64,000 bases of DNA from Clostridiales bacterium (lineage in GTDB: Bacteria; Bacillota; Clostridia; TANB77; CAG-508): the NCBI GenBank assembly GCA_019417465.1, contig DXVF01000002.1, positions 118,501 to 182,500 on the forward strand, in the 5' to 3' direction. Under the pieces are notes generated by a model, which was given only the letters and a program-made list of their open reading frames with translations, searched no databases and had not been told where the DNA came from. The translations under genes and the position numbers were made by a program. Positions 53,298 through 61,330 of this stretch are shown piece by piece. How positions within the stretch are numbered: the first letter of the stretch is position 1; each line of letters begins with the position of its first letter.

Positions 53298-55640
53298 TTA
53301 ATATATTTCTGGTATAATTTCATTTTCCCAACTTTTAATTGTTTCTAAATAACTATCATTATTAAAATATAATTGCAAATGAGTTTTATCCAATAAGTAT
53401 AATAATAATAAAATACTTTTGGCTGTCTTTACTTTTTCTTCTCTAGAAATATAATCATAGAAATTTATAGTTCTTGTGTTATCATATGTATGACTTTCAT
53501 TATTCAATATAAGTCTATACATAAAATTATTATAATATTGCTTTTGATTTTCTTTTTCTAATTTATCCAATATCCTATCATTTCTAGTTAAATCTTCTAT
53601 GCTTTTATTATAGTTAAATGTTGAGTATGATTCTAGAAGTTTTCTCATAGTATTTCCAATTGTATCATCTAATTCATTTTCTAAGTCAAAATTATCAATT
53701 ATTGCATAATTATATATATCATCTAGCATTTTATGATAGTCATTTCTTGATTTATATTTAAAGTCTAATAACTCATTATTTTGTAATTCAAATAATATAT
53801 ATGAACATTTAATGTCTGAACATGCTTTTCCAAAGTTTAACATAGCCTCTAGACTATGTGTAAAGTTTATTATTTTACTTTCATTATTATTATTTATAAC
53901 TTTGTCAAACATCATTCTAAAAAATGTATATAATCCAACTTTATTTTCCATATCAAAGCTAGAAATCGGGTCATCTAATATTATTAAACAAGGTTCTTTG
54001 AATTCCTCTTTTTCATTTGTTTTCTCAAGTATCTTAGTAAAGAAATAGCATAATGCTATAATATTCCTTTCCCCAGTTGATAAATCTTTGGGTCTTACAT
54101 CTTTATTATGCGATTTTATTAAATATACATTTTGAATACTATCAAATTCAATTTTTAATTTATTTTTAGTTAGAAAAATATACTCTAAAAATAAATTTAT
54201 TTTTTCATTTGCAATTTTTACGTTTTGTTTGTCACTTTGTAATTTTGTTATTTCATCAGAATTTCTTTTTAATTCTTCTTTATTTTTTTGAATATTTACT
54301 AGTAACTTTTGATATGTGTCTTCTTGAATCTCTAAAGATTTATAGTTTTCTTTTACATCATACCAAGAAATTTGTAGATTTAATTTATCCAATTTATTCT
54401 TATTGTTCGTTTTTTCATCAATTGCCTTATTAAACTCTACTCTTTTATCTTCTAATTTTTTTATAATTTCATTTAGTGAATCTTCTAATTCTATTATATT
54501 GGTAGAAAATTCTTCGATAGGTGTGTAAATATTATTTAATTTTTCATCTATTTTAGGAACAATATAAATATTTATTTGCTCATTAATTTTTCCAATTATA
54601 TTATTTGCTTCTAATACTAATTTTTCATCTAATGATTTCAAGTTTTCTTCTAATTCTTGCAATTCAGTATATTTATTTTTTAATTCTTCTAATTCCTCTT
54701 TATGCTCATCAACATCTTTGTTCAGAATTTTATTTATACTCTCAACAATTTCTTCTTTTATTTCTGTTATATCTTGAAAACAATATGGACAAAATTTTAT
54801 ATTGCTACTAGAAAATTCTGTTCTAACTGTTTCATAAAACTTTTGCTCCCCATTTTCTATTTTTGATAATATTAATTTTTCTCTTTCTGTAAATTGAGCT
54901 ACATTTATCTTTTTTCTTAATAATTCTTCTAATTTATCATTATTCTTTGTAAATCTATCAATTATATTTAGTATTTTATTAAACTTTGTCTCATTACTAT
55001 TTGTTTTTTTATATACATTTAACAAATCTATAAATTCATTTAGCAATTCTTCTTTTGACTTAATTTCATTTTTTTGACTAACTATACTTTTTATTAAAGA
55101 ATCATATTGGACAATCGAATTTCTAGTATTACCCTTTATTTCTTTATCTCTTGAAGCCCAATTAATCTTTAATTTTTTTTCAATTGATGCTTGAAAATAC
55201 TTTGGACTACATACTTCTTTTTCATTTTCAAATTTTTCTTTTTCACTACTTAATCTTTGTTTTTCTTTCTCTAATTGTATTCTCTGCTGTTCTAGTAATT
55301 CTATCTTATCATCTAAATCCTTTTGCTCCCCTAACATTATTATTGTTTTCATTCCTGACTCAGATGTTTTGACATTTGCATCAACAAATTCTTCGTTATA
55401 TAAGTAAATTTTATCAGTATCTTCATGTAGTAACTCATTATTTTCAAAGTCCTTAAAAATAACAGTTATATCCCCATAATTCGATTTAATTCCTTTTGCA
55501 ATTGTAGACTTTCCTGTTCCATTTTTTCCATAGATATTACATATACGAATTGTTTTTTTATTATTAGGAAAAGGTTCTAATTCTATATTATTAAATATAT
55601 TACCATTTATAATTATTCTACTAAAATCACTAATTTTCAT
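53298..55640 (-). CDS. AAA_13 ATPase with zinc-hook-like CxxC (RloC/PrrC-like)
   Basis: 780 aa. I take ATG 55640 behind AAGGAATAATGAT. SMC/Rad50-like layout: Walker A IYGKNGTGKST, long coiled coils (about 130-250 and 330-480), a central FCPYCFQDI (CxxC, possible zinc hook), an ABC-type signature LSTGERNIIALCYFF and Walker B CLIILDDPISSFD. The C-terminus has MYRLILNNESHTYD. The AAA_13 family includes the anticodon nucleases PrrC and RloC; I cannot confirm their catalytic Arg-Glu-His. It begins 5 nt after a DUF1016 nuclease gene and probably forms a defence pair with it (inference). Confidence 0.78.
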   Translation of the reverse strand: MKISDFSRIIINGNIFNNIELEPFPNNKKTIRICNIYGKNGTGKSTIAKGIKSNYGDITVIFKDFENNELLHEDTDKIYLYNEEFVDANVKTSESGMKTIIMLGEQKDLDDKIELLEQQRIQLEKEKQRLSSEKEKFENEKEVCSPKYFQASIEKKLKINWASRDKEIKGNTRNSIVQYDSLIKSIVSQKNEIKSKEELLNEFIDLLNVYKKTNSNETKFNKILNIIDRFTKNNDKLEELLRKKINVAQFTEREKLILSKIENGEQKFYETVRTEFSSSNIKFCPYCFQDITEIKEEIVESINKILNKDVDEHKEELEELKNKYTELQELEENLKSLDEKLVLEANNIIGKINEQINIYIVPKIDEKLNNIYTPIEEFSTNIIELEDSLNEIIKKLEDKRVEFNKAIDEKTNNKNKLDKLNLQISWYDVKENYKSLEIQEDTYQKLLVNIQKNKEELKRNSDEITKLQSDKQNVKIANEKINLFLEYIFLTKNKLKIEFDSIQNVYLIKSHNKDVRPKDLSTGERNIIALCYFFTKILEKTNEKEEFKEPCLIILDDPISSFDMENKVGLYTFFRMMFDKVINNNNESKIINFTHSLEAMLNFGKACSDIKCSYILFELQNNELLDFKYKSRNDYHKMLDDIYNYAIIDNFDLENELDDTIGNTMRKLLESYSTFNYNKSIEDLTRNDRILDKLEKENQKQYYNNFMYRLILNNESHTYDNTRTINFYDYISREEKVKTAKSILLLLYLLDKTHLQLYFNNDSYLETIKSWENEIIPEIY

Positions 55641-55644
55641 ATCA

Positions 55645-56691
55645 TTATTCCTTATCCCTATCATTATCTTTATTATTTAATCTTTTCTCTAGTGACTCAA
55701 TACTTGGTAAATTATTTGTTAAGTATTCTGGTATTTCTTGCAAATATTTATATTCTGCTACTCCTATTGGCTTATTTATATCTTTTAAAGCTAATTCAGC
55801 TGTTAATTTATGTTCATCTCTACATAGTAAGATACCTATTGTTGGATTATCATCTTCTTTCTTCAATAACATATCTACTGCATTTAAATAGAAATTTAAC
55901 TTTCCTGCAAATTCTGGTATAAACTTAACAGTTTTTAATTCTACTACAACATAACATTTTAAGTTTAAATTATAAAACAGTAAATCTATATAGTAATCTT
56001 CGCCTTCTATTTCTAAATGATATTGTCTACCTATAAAAGCAAACCCATTTCCAAGTTCTAAAAGCAAGTCTGTAATATTAGAAACTAATGCATCTTCAAT
56101 ATCTCTTTCCAATGCACTCTCATTGTAAGCAATATCAAATACATATGGATCTTTTAGCATTTCTATAGCTCTTTTACCAAGTTCTTTTGGTAGTGTATCA
56201 TTATAATTGCTTATTTTATTATCTAATAATGCTTGTCTACTATATAAGCTTGTCGCAATCTGATGTTCTAAAACTGGTCTAGTCCATAAATTCTCTAATG
56301 CTTTTTCTGCATACCATAATCTTTCTTCTGAGTTTTTTATTTTATCCATGATTGAAATTACTAAACCCCAAGGCAATTTTGCAATGCTGTGTTGCAAAAT
56401 TGTATCATAATCAAATTCTTTTGCAAATTTTTGCATATATCTAAGATTTCTTGATGATAGCCCCTCTGCATTTGGAAATTCTAATTTTAAATCTGTAGCT
56501 AAATTATTTATAAAATTACTTCCATATTTGTTGTTTTCTAGCAAGCCTTTTCCTATTCTATAATACATTAATATTAATTCATTGTTAGTATTTAATACAA
56601 CTTTTTTTCTAGTATTCACAATATCTCTTTTTATTTCATTTAAAAATTTAAAATATTCATCATCATTAATAGTATTTATTAAATCTTTCAT
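55645..56691 (-). CDS. DUF1016 PD-(D/E)XK nuclease (YhcG-type)
   Basis: 348 aa with the DUF1016 N-terminal helical domain (YYRIGKGLLENNKYGSNFI; LSSRNLRYMQKFA; LPWGLVISIMDKI) and C-terminal PD-(D/E)XK nuclease domain: GRQYHLEIEGEDYYIDLLFY with the metal Asp and CYVVVELKTVKF with E-x-K, then GKLNFYLNAVD. Members are often near restriction or toxin loci. It is the first gene of a two-gene unit with the AAA ATPase; a 27-bp palindrome lies just upstream. The IR CAATTTTGCAA/TTGCAAAATTG occurs inside it at 56374-56402. Confidence 0.85.
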   Translation of the reverse strand: MKDLINTINDDEYFKFLNEIKRDIVNTRKKVVLNTNNELILMYYRIGKGLLENNKYGSNFINNLATDLKLEFPNAEGLSSRNLRYMQKFAKEFDYDTILQHSIAKLPWGLVISIMDKIKNSEERLWYAEKALENLWTRPVLEHQIATSLYSRQALLDNKISNYNDTLPKELGKRAIEMLKDPYVFDIAYNESALERDIEDALVSNITDLLLELGNGFAFIGRQYHLEIEGEDYYIDLLFYNLNLKCYVVVELKTVKFIPEFAGKLNFYLNAVDMLLKKEDDNPTIGILLCRDEHKLTAELALKDINKPIGVAEYKYLQEIPEYLTNNLPSIESLEKRLNNKDNDRDKE

Positions 56692-56708
56692 AGATTTCCT
56701 CCATTTTC

Positions 56709-56735
56709 AAATTTGCAACGGAGCGTTGCAAATTT
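56709..56735 (-). promoter_or_regulatory. 27-bp palindromic operator, copy 1
   Basis: AAATTTGCAAC-GGAGC-GTTGCAAATTT with perfect 11-bp arms, located 18 bp before the DUF1016 start. The same arms occur at 58899-58925 before the NUDIX operon. Sequence upstream (TAAAAGTAAGTAAAATAT) is also shared. A binding site for an unidentified regulator is likely. Confidence 0.7.
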
Positions 56736-56798
56736 CATATTTTACTTACTTTTATCATAAACTCTGCCAAAAACAATTATTCCTCTCTATCATGTAAT

Positions 56799-57422
56799 TT
56801 ATATTTTTACATTAAATTCTAATAATAATTTTTTCACATCTTCTACTTGATTTGGTATAATCCTTCTACCTTTTATACCAATTCTATTTGCTGTTTCGTA
56901 ATTTTTACCCGAGTCATCATCATCTATAAATAAGCATTCTTCTGCATTCAAATTATATCTTTCTAAAAGTAATCTATATACTTTCTCATCTGGCTTTTTT
57001 ACGTGTTCATGTGCAGAAATAACAATTCCTGTACATAAAGAAAAAAATTCGTCATTTTTAAAATATTCGTATGTCAAATTAGCCATATTTGATAAAACAA
57101 ATAAATTGTATCCATTTTTCTTTAATGTTTTTGCTATTTCTACAATATCTCTATTTATAGGTTGTTTTTTATACCATTCATTTAAAAATTCTTGTGTTAG
57201 TTTTTCATATTTGAATTTATTTCTTTTATTAATTATTTCTATGGCTCCATCATTTGTAATATCCCCTAAATCCATCAAAGTCCATTCTGGGCTATTAAAT
57301 ATTTCATCAAATATGTATTTTATTTCATCTTCTTTATCTGTAAAATTGCTAATAATTTTCTTTTGATTATAATTTATAATCACATTTCCTAAATCAAAAA
57401 TTATATTCTTTATCACTTTCAA
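56799..57422 (-). CDS. HAD family hydrolase (subclass IA)
   Basis: 207 aa. KNIIFDLGNVIINY (motif I with the nucleophile region DxGxV), LFVLSNMANL (motif II Ser), KKPDEKVYRLLLERY (motif III Lys) and CLFIDDDDSGKNYETA (motif IV). This is the YihX/phosphatase-like group. Small phosphorylated metabolite is the usual substrate type. Third gene after NUDIX and DUF218. Confidence 0.88.
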   Translation of the reverse strand: MKVIKNIIFDLGNVIINYNQKKIISNFTDKEDEIKYIFDEIFNSPEWTLMDLGDITNDGAIEIINKRNKFKYEKLTQEFLNEWYKKQPINRDIVEIAKTLKKNGYNLFVLSNMANLTYEYFKNDEFFSLCTGIVISAHEHVKKPDEKVYRLLLERYNLNAEECLFIDDDDSGKNYETANRIGIKGRRIIPNQVEDVKKLLLEFNVKI

Positions 57423-57435
57423 TTCCTTTCACAAC

Positions 57436-58125
57436 TTATAATACTTCATTTAATTTTATCTCAATGTTTTCCTTTTCGCCTTCATCTTGTCTATCTTTCA
57501 AGACAAATTTCTCATACCCTTTTTTTACTAAAATTTCATAGGCATCCCATACTTTTTGTGGAATTTCCATTTTAATTTGCCAACCTTTTTCATAAAATAA
57601 TTTCATTCTTTGAATGTCCCCAACTAGAACACTTATCCATTCGTTTCCATTTCGTTTATAGTATTCTTCACAACTAATATTTTCTGAGCAAATTATAACT
57701 TCATATTCTGGCATTATTTTCTTAAATGCTGCATAAGCTCTTTTTTCATCATAAGGTTTGCATACAACTATACATGTTTTTATATTTAATTTTTCTTTTT
57801 CTATTAATCTTTTAGTAAATCTAAAATTATCTCCTGTATTTGTAGATTCTTTCTCTAAATATATATCTTCTCTTGGAACACCTTTTGACACAGCAATTTT
57901 TGTGAATTTTTCTGCCTCTGTCTCATTCCATAATTTATATGTAATTTTCCCTAAACCTCCAGAAAATATTATTTTGTTAGCATATCCATTTAGATATAAT
58001 TCAGATGCAATATTAGCCACATTCGTATCCATTGTTCCTAATCCAATGACACAATCTGAATGTTTAATTTTGTGATTCATCTTCATATAATCCCATAAAA
58101 TTTGAATTTCTTTTATATCTTCCAT
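57436..58125 (-). CDS. YdcF-like DUF218 domain protein
   Basis: 229 aa. The DUF218 core shows DCVIGLGTMDTNVANIASELY, KIIFSGGLGKIT, EDIYLEKESTNTGDNFRFT and CIVVCKPYDEKRAYAAF. Members are S-adenosylmethionine-binding-like or ElyC-type proteins, often without known activity. No membrane segment. Middle of the NUDIX-DUF218-HAD operon (4 and 13 nt gaps). Confidence 0.82.
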   Translation of the reverse strand: MEDIKEIQILWDYMKMNHKIKHSDCVIGLGTMDTNVANIASELYLNGYANKIIFSGGLGKITYKLWNETEAEKFTKIAVSKGVPREDIYLEKESTNTGDNFRFTKRLIEKEKLNIKTCIVVCKPYDEKRAYAAFKKIMPEYEVIICSENISCEEYYKRNGNEWISVLVGDIQRMKLFYEKGWQIKMEIPQKVWDAYEILVKKGYEKFVLKDRQDEGEKENIEIKLNEVL

Positions 58126-58129
58126 AAAC

Positions 58130-58882
58130 TTAATTTCCTTTCAAATCAATTTGTAGTAATGGCATTAAATAATTTCTTCTTGGATTATTTAATTTTTTTA
58201 ACTCTTCTATTGCCTTTTCTTTTCTCCAAAAATGTAACCTTTTAAATTCCACTTCTAAATTGTTTTCTTTTAAATATTTGTAATAATTTTCGAAATGTTC
58301 TTTCATTTCTTTTGCTGTCATTTTCGTTTTAGCCTTTGAAAACAACTGAACTCCAGGTTGCTCATTTTCTTCTGAAATATATATATAACTTATTTTATTA
58401 TATAAAGTGTCTTTTTTATTATTCAAGTTTATTTTCAATTCTTCGATTGCTTCCCTAACTATTGTTTGCTCTACATCTATCTTTTCATTAATTATATCTT
58501 TTTTATCAATTCCCCCACCTGTTACTTGTAACATAGTTGGATATGAAGTATTGTCATCTAGTTCTCCAACTACATAATAATCATCTAATGTTTCTATCAA
58601 ACAACCAGCACTCAAATTTTTGCATTCATATTCTTTAGAACAACCTATTCTCTCTCCATATAGATAATGGGCATAATCTGATTTTTTACAAATTATTTCT
58701 ACTTTATCTTCATCTATATTACATTTTGAAACACAAATCACCTCTCCATTCCATATATTAGCACCTGTTTTTTTCATATTTTCAAATTTTTCGTCTATAT
58801 CTTTTTTTAATTCGGCTGGTAATTTTATCATTTCATCTTTTAATATTACCTTTATTTTTTTATTTTCGATTTTATATATCAT
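58130..58882 (-). CDS. NUDIX domain protein
   Basis: 250 aa. ATG 58882 behind GGAGGAATCA. The NUDIX box is QVTGGGIDKKDIINEK then EQTIVREAIEEL (G-x5-E-x7-REUxEE form, slightly extended). The N-terminal ~100 residues are a separate domain, including SAGCLIETLDDYYVV leading into the box. Likely hydrolyses a nucleoside diphosphate derivative; substrate unknown. First gene of the operon behind the palindrome at 58899. Confidence 0.82.
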   Translation of the reverse strand: MIYKIENKKIKVILKDEMIKLPAELKKDIDEKFENMKKTGANIWNGEVICVSKCNIDEDKVEIICKKSDYAHYLYGERIGCSKEYECKNLSAGCLIETLDDYYVVGELDDNTSYPTMLQVTGGGIDKKDIINEKIDVEQTIVREAIEELKINLNNKKDTLYNKISYIYISEENEQPGVQLFSKAKTKMTAKEMKEHFENYYKYLKENNLEVEFKRLHFWRKEKAIEELKKLNNPRRNYLMPLLQIDLKGN

Positions 58883-58898
58883 TGATTCCTCCATATTG

Positions 58899-58925
58899 AA
58901 ATTTGCAACGCTCCGTTGCAAATTT
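58899..58925 (-). promoter_or_regulatory. 27-bp palindromic operator, copy 2, with promoter
   Basis: AAATTTGCAAC-GCTCC-GTTGCAAATTT, 16 bp before the NUDIX start; the 5-nt centre is the reverse complement of copy 1. A minus-strand promoter TTGTAT-17-TATAAA (-10 at about 58939-58944) lies just upstream, so bound protein would sit over the early transcript region. Confidence 0.7.
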
Positions 58926-58999
58926 TATATTTTACTTATTTATACCATAAAATTAATATAAATACAATTGTTTCCAAAATATTCATTTCTAAAATTATT

Positions 59000-59033
59000 A
59001 AAAGGCTGTTAACTTTGTACATAACAACCTTTT
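59000..59033 (-). terminator. Terminator after the relaxase gene
   Basis: 12-bp imperfect stem AAAAGGCTGTTA / TAACAACCTTTT with one bulged C, between the NUDIX region and the relaxase stop at 59040. Confidence 0.65.
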
Positions 59034-59039
59034 ATAGTT

Positions 59040-60425
59040 TTATCTTCCTAAATATCTATCTTTTTTCTTTACTTTAGTAACATCTTCTTTCTCTTTTGTC
59101 ATCTGTCTTTCAATACTTATTACTTTTTTAACTTTTGGTATATCTTCTAAAATATAATTTACTGTTTTTACATTTTTTCTATATCTATTTAAGATAGTAG
59201 TACAATTGCTTATTTTTAGTTTATATTCCATTATCAACTTATCATCTTTGCAATTTCTTAACTTGTTTCTATACTTTTGCCTTATATTAGTAACTTCTTT
59301 TATCTCTTTTTCAGTTCGTATAATGCATTTTTCTACATCTTCTACTGTCTTTATTTTCTCTATTACAATAAGTCTAATTTCTTTTGAATATCTCTCCATT
59401 TGTCTAACTGCTCTCTTCATTTCTGGCGATAATGGTTGATGCTTTTTTACATTTGGTCTAGTATTTATTCCTAATAAATGAAATAACACTAAAAATAGTA
59501 CATCTATTCCAGAAAGTTTTTTCATATTTTTGAAATTACCTTTAACTTTATAAACATTATATTGTTTGTAGTTTTTCTTTGGTTTCATTAGTTTATAATA
59601 TTTTTCCTGCACATAATATGGATTTTTATATACTTTGTCAGCAATATTTTTAGGCAAATATTGTTCTCCTAATTGGTACATTCTTGTTACCTTTTTATCA
59701 TTTATTGAACGAATTGTTGGATATTTTCTGTTTGACGCATCATTTATAATATAGCCTTTTTTGTACATTACTTTTTTAAACTGGTCATAAGTTAAACATA
59801 TTGCCACTGCTTCATCTATGGCTTGTCTCATCAAATTATATTTTGTTGGTTCTCCTCTTTTTTCTGCAAAGTATATACTTCTTGGTGTTTTTCCTTTTGG
59901 ATTTTCTATAACTGTTAGGTTATTTTCTCTGCATAGTTTGTCTGATAATTCCCTAAAATGATAGTATGCTCCTTTGTTACAATTAAACTTTTTTCCTGTA
60001 AACATATTAACTGAATTTACTACAAAATGATTATGATATGTGCCAGTATTAAAGTGTGTTGCCACTACTACTTGATATTCACTCCACATTTCTTTTGCAA
60101 GTTCTACTCCAATTTTGTGTGCAAGTTCTGGGGATACTTCTCCAGTTTTAAAACTTTGGTATGCATGATATGCTATATTTCCTGTGCATTTATCAAATTT
60201 TTTCTGCACAAAGTTCATTTCTTCATAAGCTGTTTTGCTATCACAATTTACTCCTGTTACATACATTGCTTTTTCATTTTCGTCAATAGTCTTTTCATCA
60301 TTTTCTGCATACATTAATACTTGTTTTAAGTCAGAAAATTTTGTTTTTTCTGGATTTTTTGCATAATTTACTACACGAGATAAGCTATCTTTAATTGCCC
60401 ATATTTTCGTTGTTGCCATCTGCAT
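59040..60425 (-). CDS. Relaxase/mobilization nuclease (MobA/VirD2-like)
   Basis: Nicks oriT and leads strand transfer. I take ATG 60425 with AAAGGAG 6 nt upstream. The N-terminal domain MATTKIWAIKDSLSRVVNYA is typical of clostridial TnpZ/Mob relaxases; HFNTGTYHNHFVVNSV is the His metal triad; the nucleophile tyrosine is probably in NYAKNPEKT or YHAYQSFKTGE. C-terminal helices are Lys-rich. 461 aa. It overlaps the MobC-like gene by 35 bp. Confidence 0.9.
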   Translation of the reverse strand: MQMATTKIWAIKDSLSRVVNYAKNPEKTKFSDLKQVLMYAENDEKTIDENEKAMYVTGVNCDSKTAYEEMNFVQKKFDKCTGNIAYHAYQSFKTGEVSPELAHKIGVELAKEMWSEYQVVVATHFNTGTYHNHFVVNSVNMFTGKKFNCNKGAYYHFRELSDKLCRENNLTVIENPKGKTPRSIYFAEKRGEPTKYNLMRQAIDEAVAICLTYDQFKKVMYKKGYIINDASNRKYPTIRSINDKKVTRMYQLGEQYLPKNIADKVYKNPYYVQEKYYKLMKPKKNYKQYNVYKVKGNFKNMKKLSGIDVLFLVLFHLLGINTRPNVKKHQPLSPEMKRAVRQMERYSKEIRLIVIEKIKTVEDVEKCIIRTEKEIKEVTNIRQKYRNKLRNCKDDKLIMEYKLKISNCTTILNRYRKNVKTVNYILEDIPKVKKVISIERQMTKEKEDVTKVKKKDRYLGR

Positions 60426-60711
60426 CATCATCTCCTTTATGATTATATACATCTAGAAAATCACTTTGCATTTTTTCTATTTTCTCTTTTACCTCTTCGT
60501 TATTTAGATGAGAAAATTGATATTTTAAGTCAGTTATTCCTGTATATATTTTATAAATTTTTTCATCTGGTATTTCATAAATTTCTTGTTGTAATCCAGA
60601 TTTTCTTAAATAAGCTGACAAGTTTAAACCACTCTTTTTCGCATTTTTTTGTAGTCTTTTCTTCTCATTTTCATTCACTCTAACATTTATTCCTATTGTT
60701 CTATTTCTCAT
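60391..60711 (-). CDS. MobC-like relaxosome accessory protein
   Basis: 106 aa. Begins MRNRTIGINVRVNENEKKRLQKNAKKSG, a ribbon-helix-helix-like start used by MobC proteins to bind oriT, then LNLSAYLRKSGLQ. An acidic tail follows. Coupled to the relaxase by overlap and placed beside the oriT-like hairpins. Confidence 0.82.
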   Translation of the reverse strand: MRNRTIGINVRVNENEKKRLQKNAKKSGLNLSAYLRKSGLQQEIYEIPDEKIYKIYTGITDLKYQFSHLNNEEVKEKIEKMQSDFLDVYNHKGDDDADGNNENMGN

Positions 60712-60828
60712 ATTTTTTCACATCCTTTTCCATATATTTTGTCTCACTTTTTGTAAAAAATTTTCTATTTTCTTCTTCACTTTTTGTTCTGTTTTTATCC
60801 TTTTTAGATTTCTTTGGTAGGGGTTATA

Positions 60829-60893
60829 GGGGATTAAAATCCCCTTTCAGCGATAGCTGTCGGTTTTGTGGCAATACAAAACCTATGCTCGCT
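60829..60893. other. Candidate origin of transfer (oriT)
   Basis: Nested hairpins in the 60712-60940 gap: GGGGATT/AATCCCC (60829-60844), then GGTTTTGT/ACAAAACC (60862-60869, 60876-60883) within outer AGCGA/TCGCT (60849-60853, 60889-60893). It is the most G+C-rich DNA of the element and lies next to MobC and relaxase genes, the usual oriT position. Nick site not known. Confidence 0.6.
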
Positions 60894-60940
60894 ACACTAA
60901 TAGATATAATTTTTATAGTATCCTACCTTACAATCTTCGT

Positions 60941-61315
60941 TTATACATAAATTATTTCTTTATATACTATTTCTTCTGCAGTATTTTTAAAATTATTCAT
61001 CATTCCTACCCAATATAATTGATTGGTATTTTTCATTTCTTCTGTTAAATTATTTTTGAATTTTAATTCTTCAATTATAATATCTATTCTTCTTTCTGCT
61101 ACTTCTTGAATGTCTTTTAAATGTTTATTAAGTGTTCCATTAACAAACATTATTGTATATTCTGCTTTTTTATTTGCTTTCAAGAAATTTAGTCTTGCTC
61201 TACCATATTTATTTAAATTTATCTTTTCTTTTTCTAAAACCAAATTTGGCATATAATAATCTCCAACTTTTGTATATTCAATTCCATATCTTCCTTTTAA
61301 ATCTTTATTTTCCAT
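60941..61315 (-). CDS. tnpV: TnpV family transposon protein
   Basis: 124 aa; ATG 61315 with GGAGG 9 nt upstream. Matches the TnpV family: KVGDYYMPNLVLEKE, NKYGRARLNFLKANK, NGTLNKHLKDIQ and YWVGMMNNFKNTAEEIV. In Tn4451 TnpV is not essential for transposition and may act like an accessory Xis. It is 10 nt from the recombinase gene. Confidence 0.88.
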   Translation of the reverse strand: MENKDLKGRYGIEYTKVGDYYMPNLVLEKEKINLNKYGRARLNFLKANKKAEYTIMFVNGTLNKHLKDIQEVAERRIDIIIEELKFKNNLTEEMKNTNQLYWVGMMNNFKNTAEEIVYKEIIYV

Positions 61316-61330
61316 TTTCATTTACCTCCA

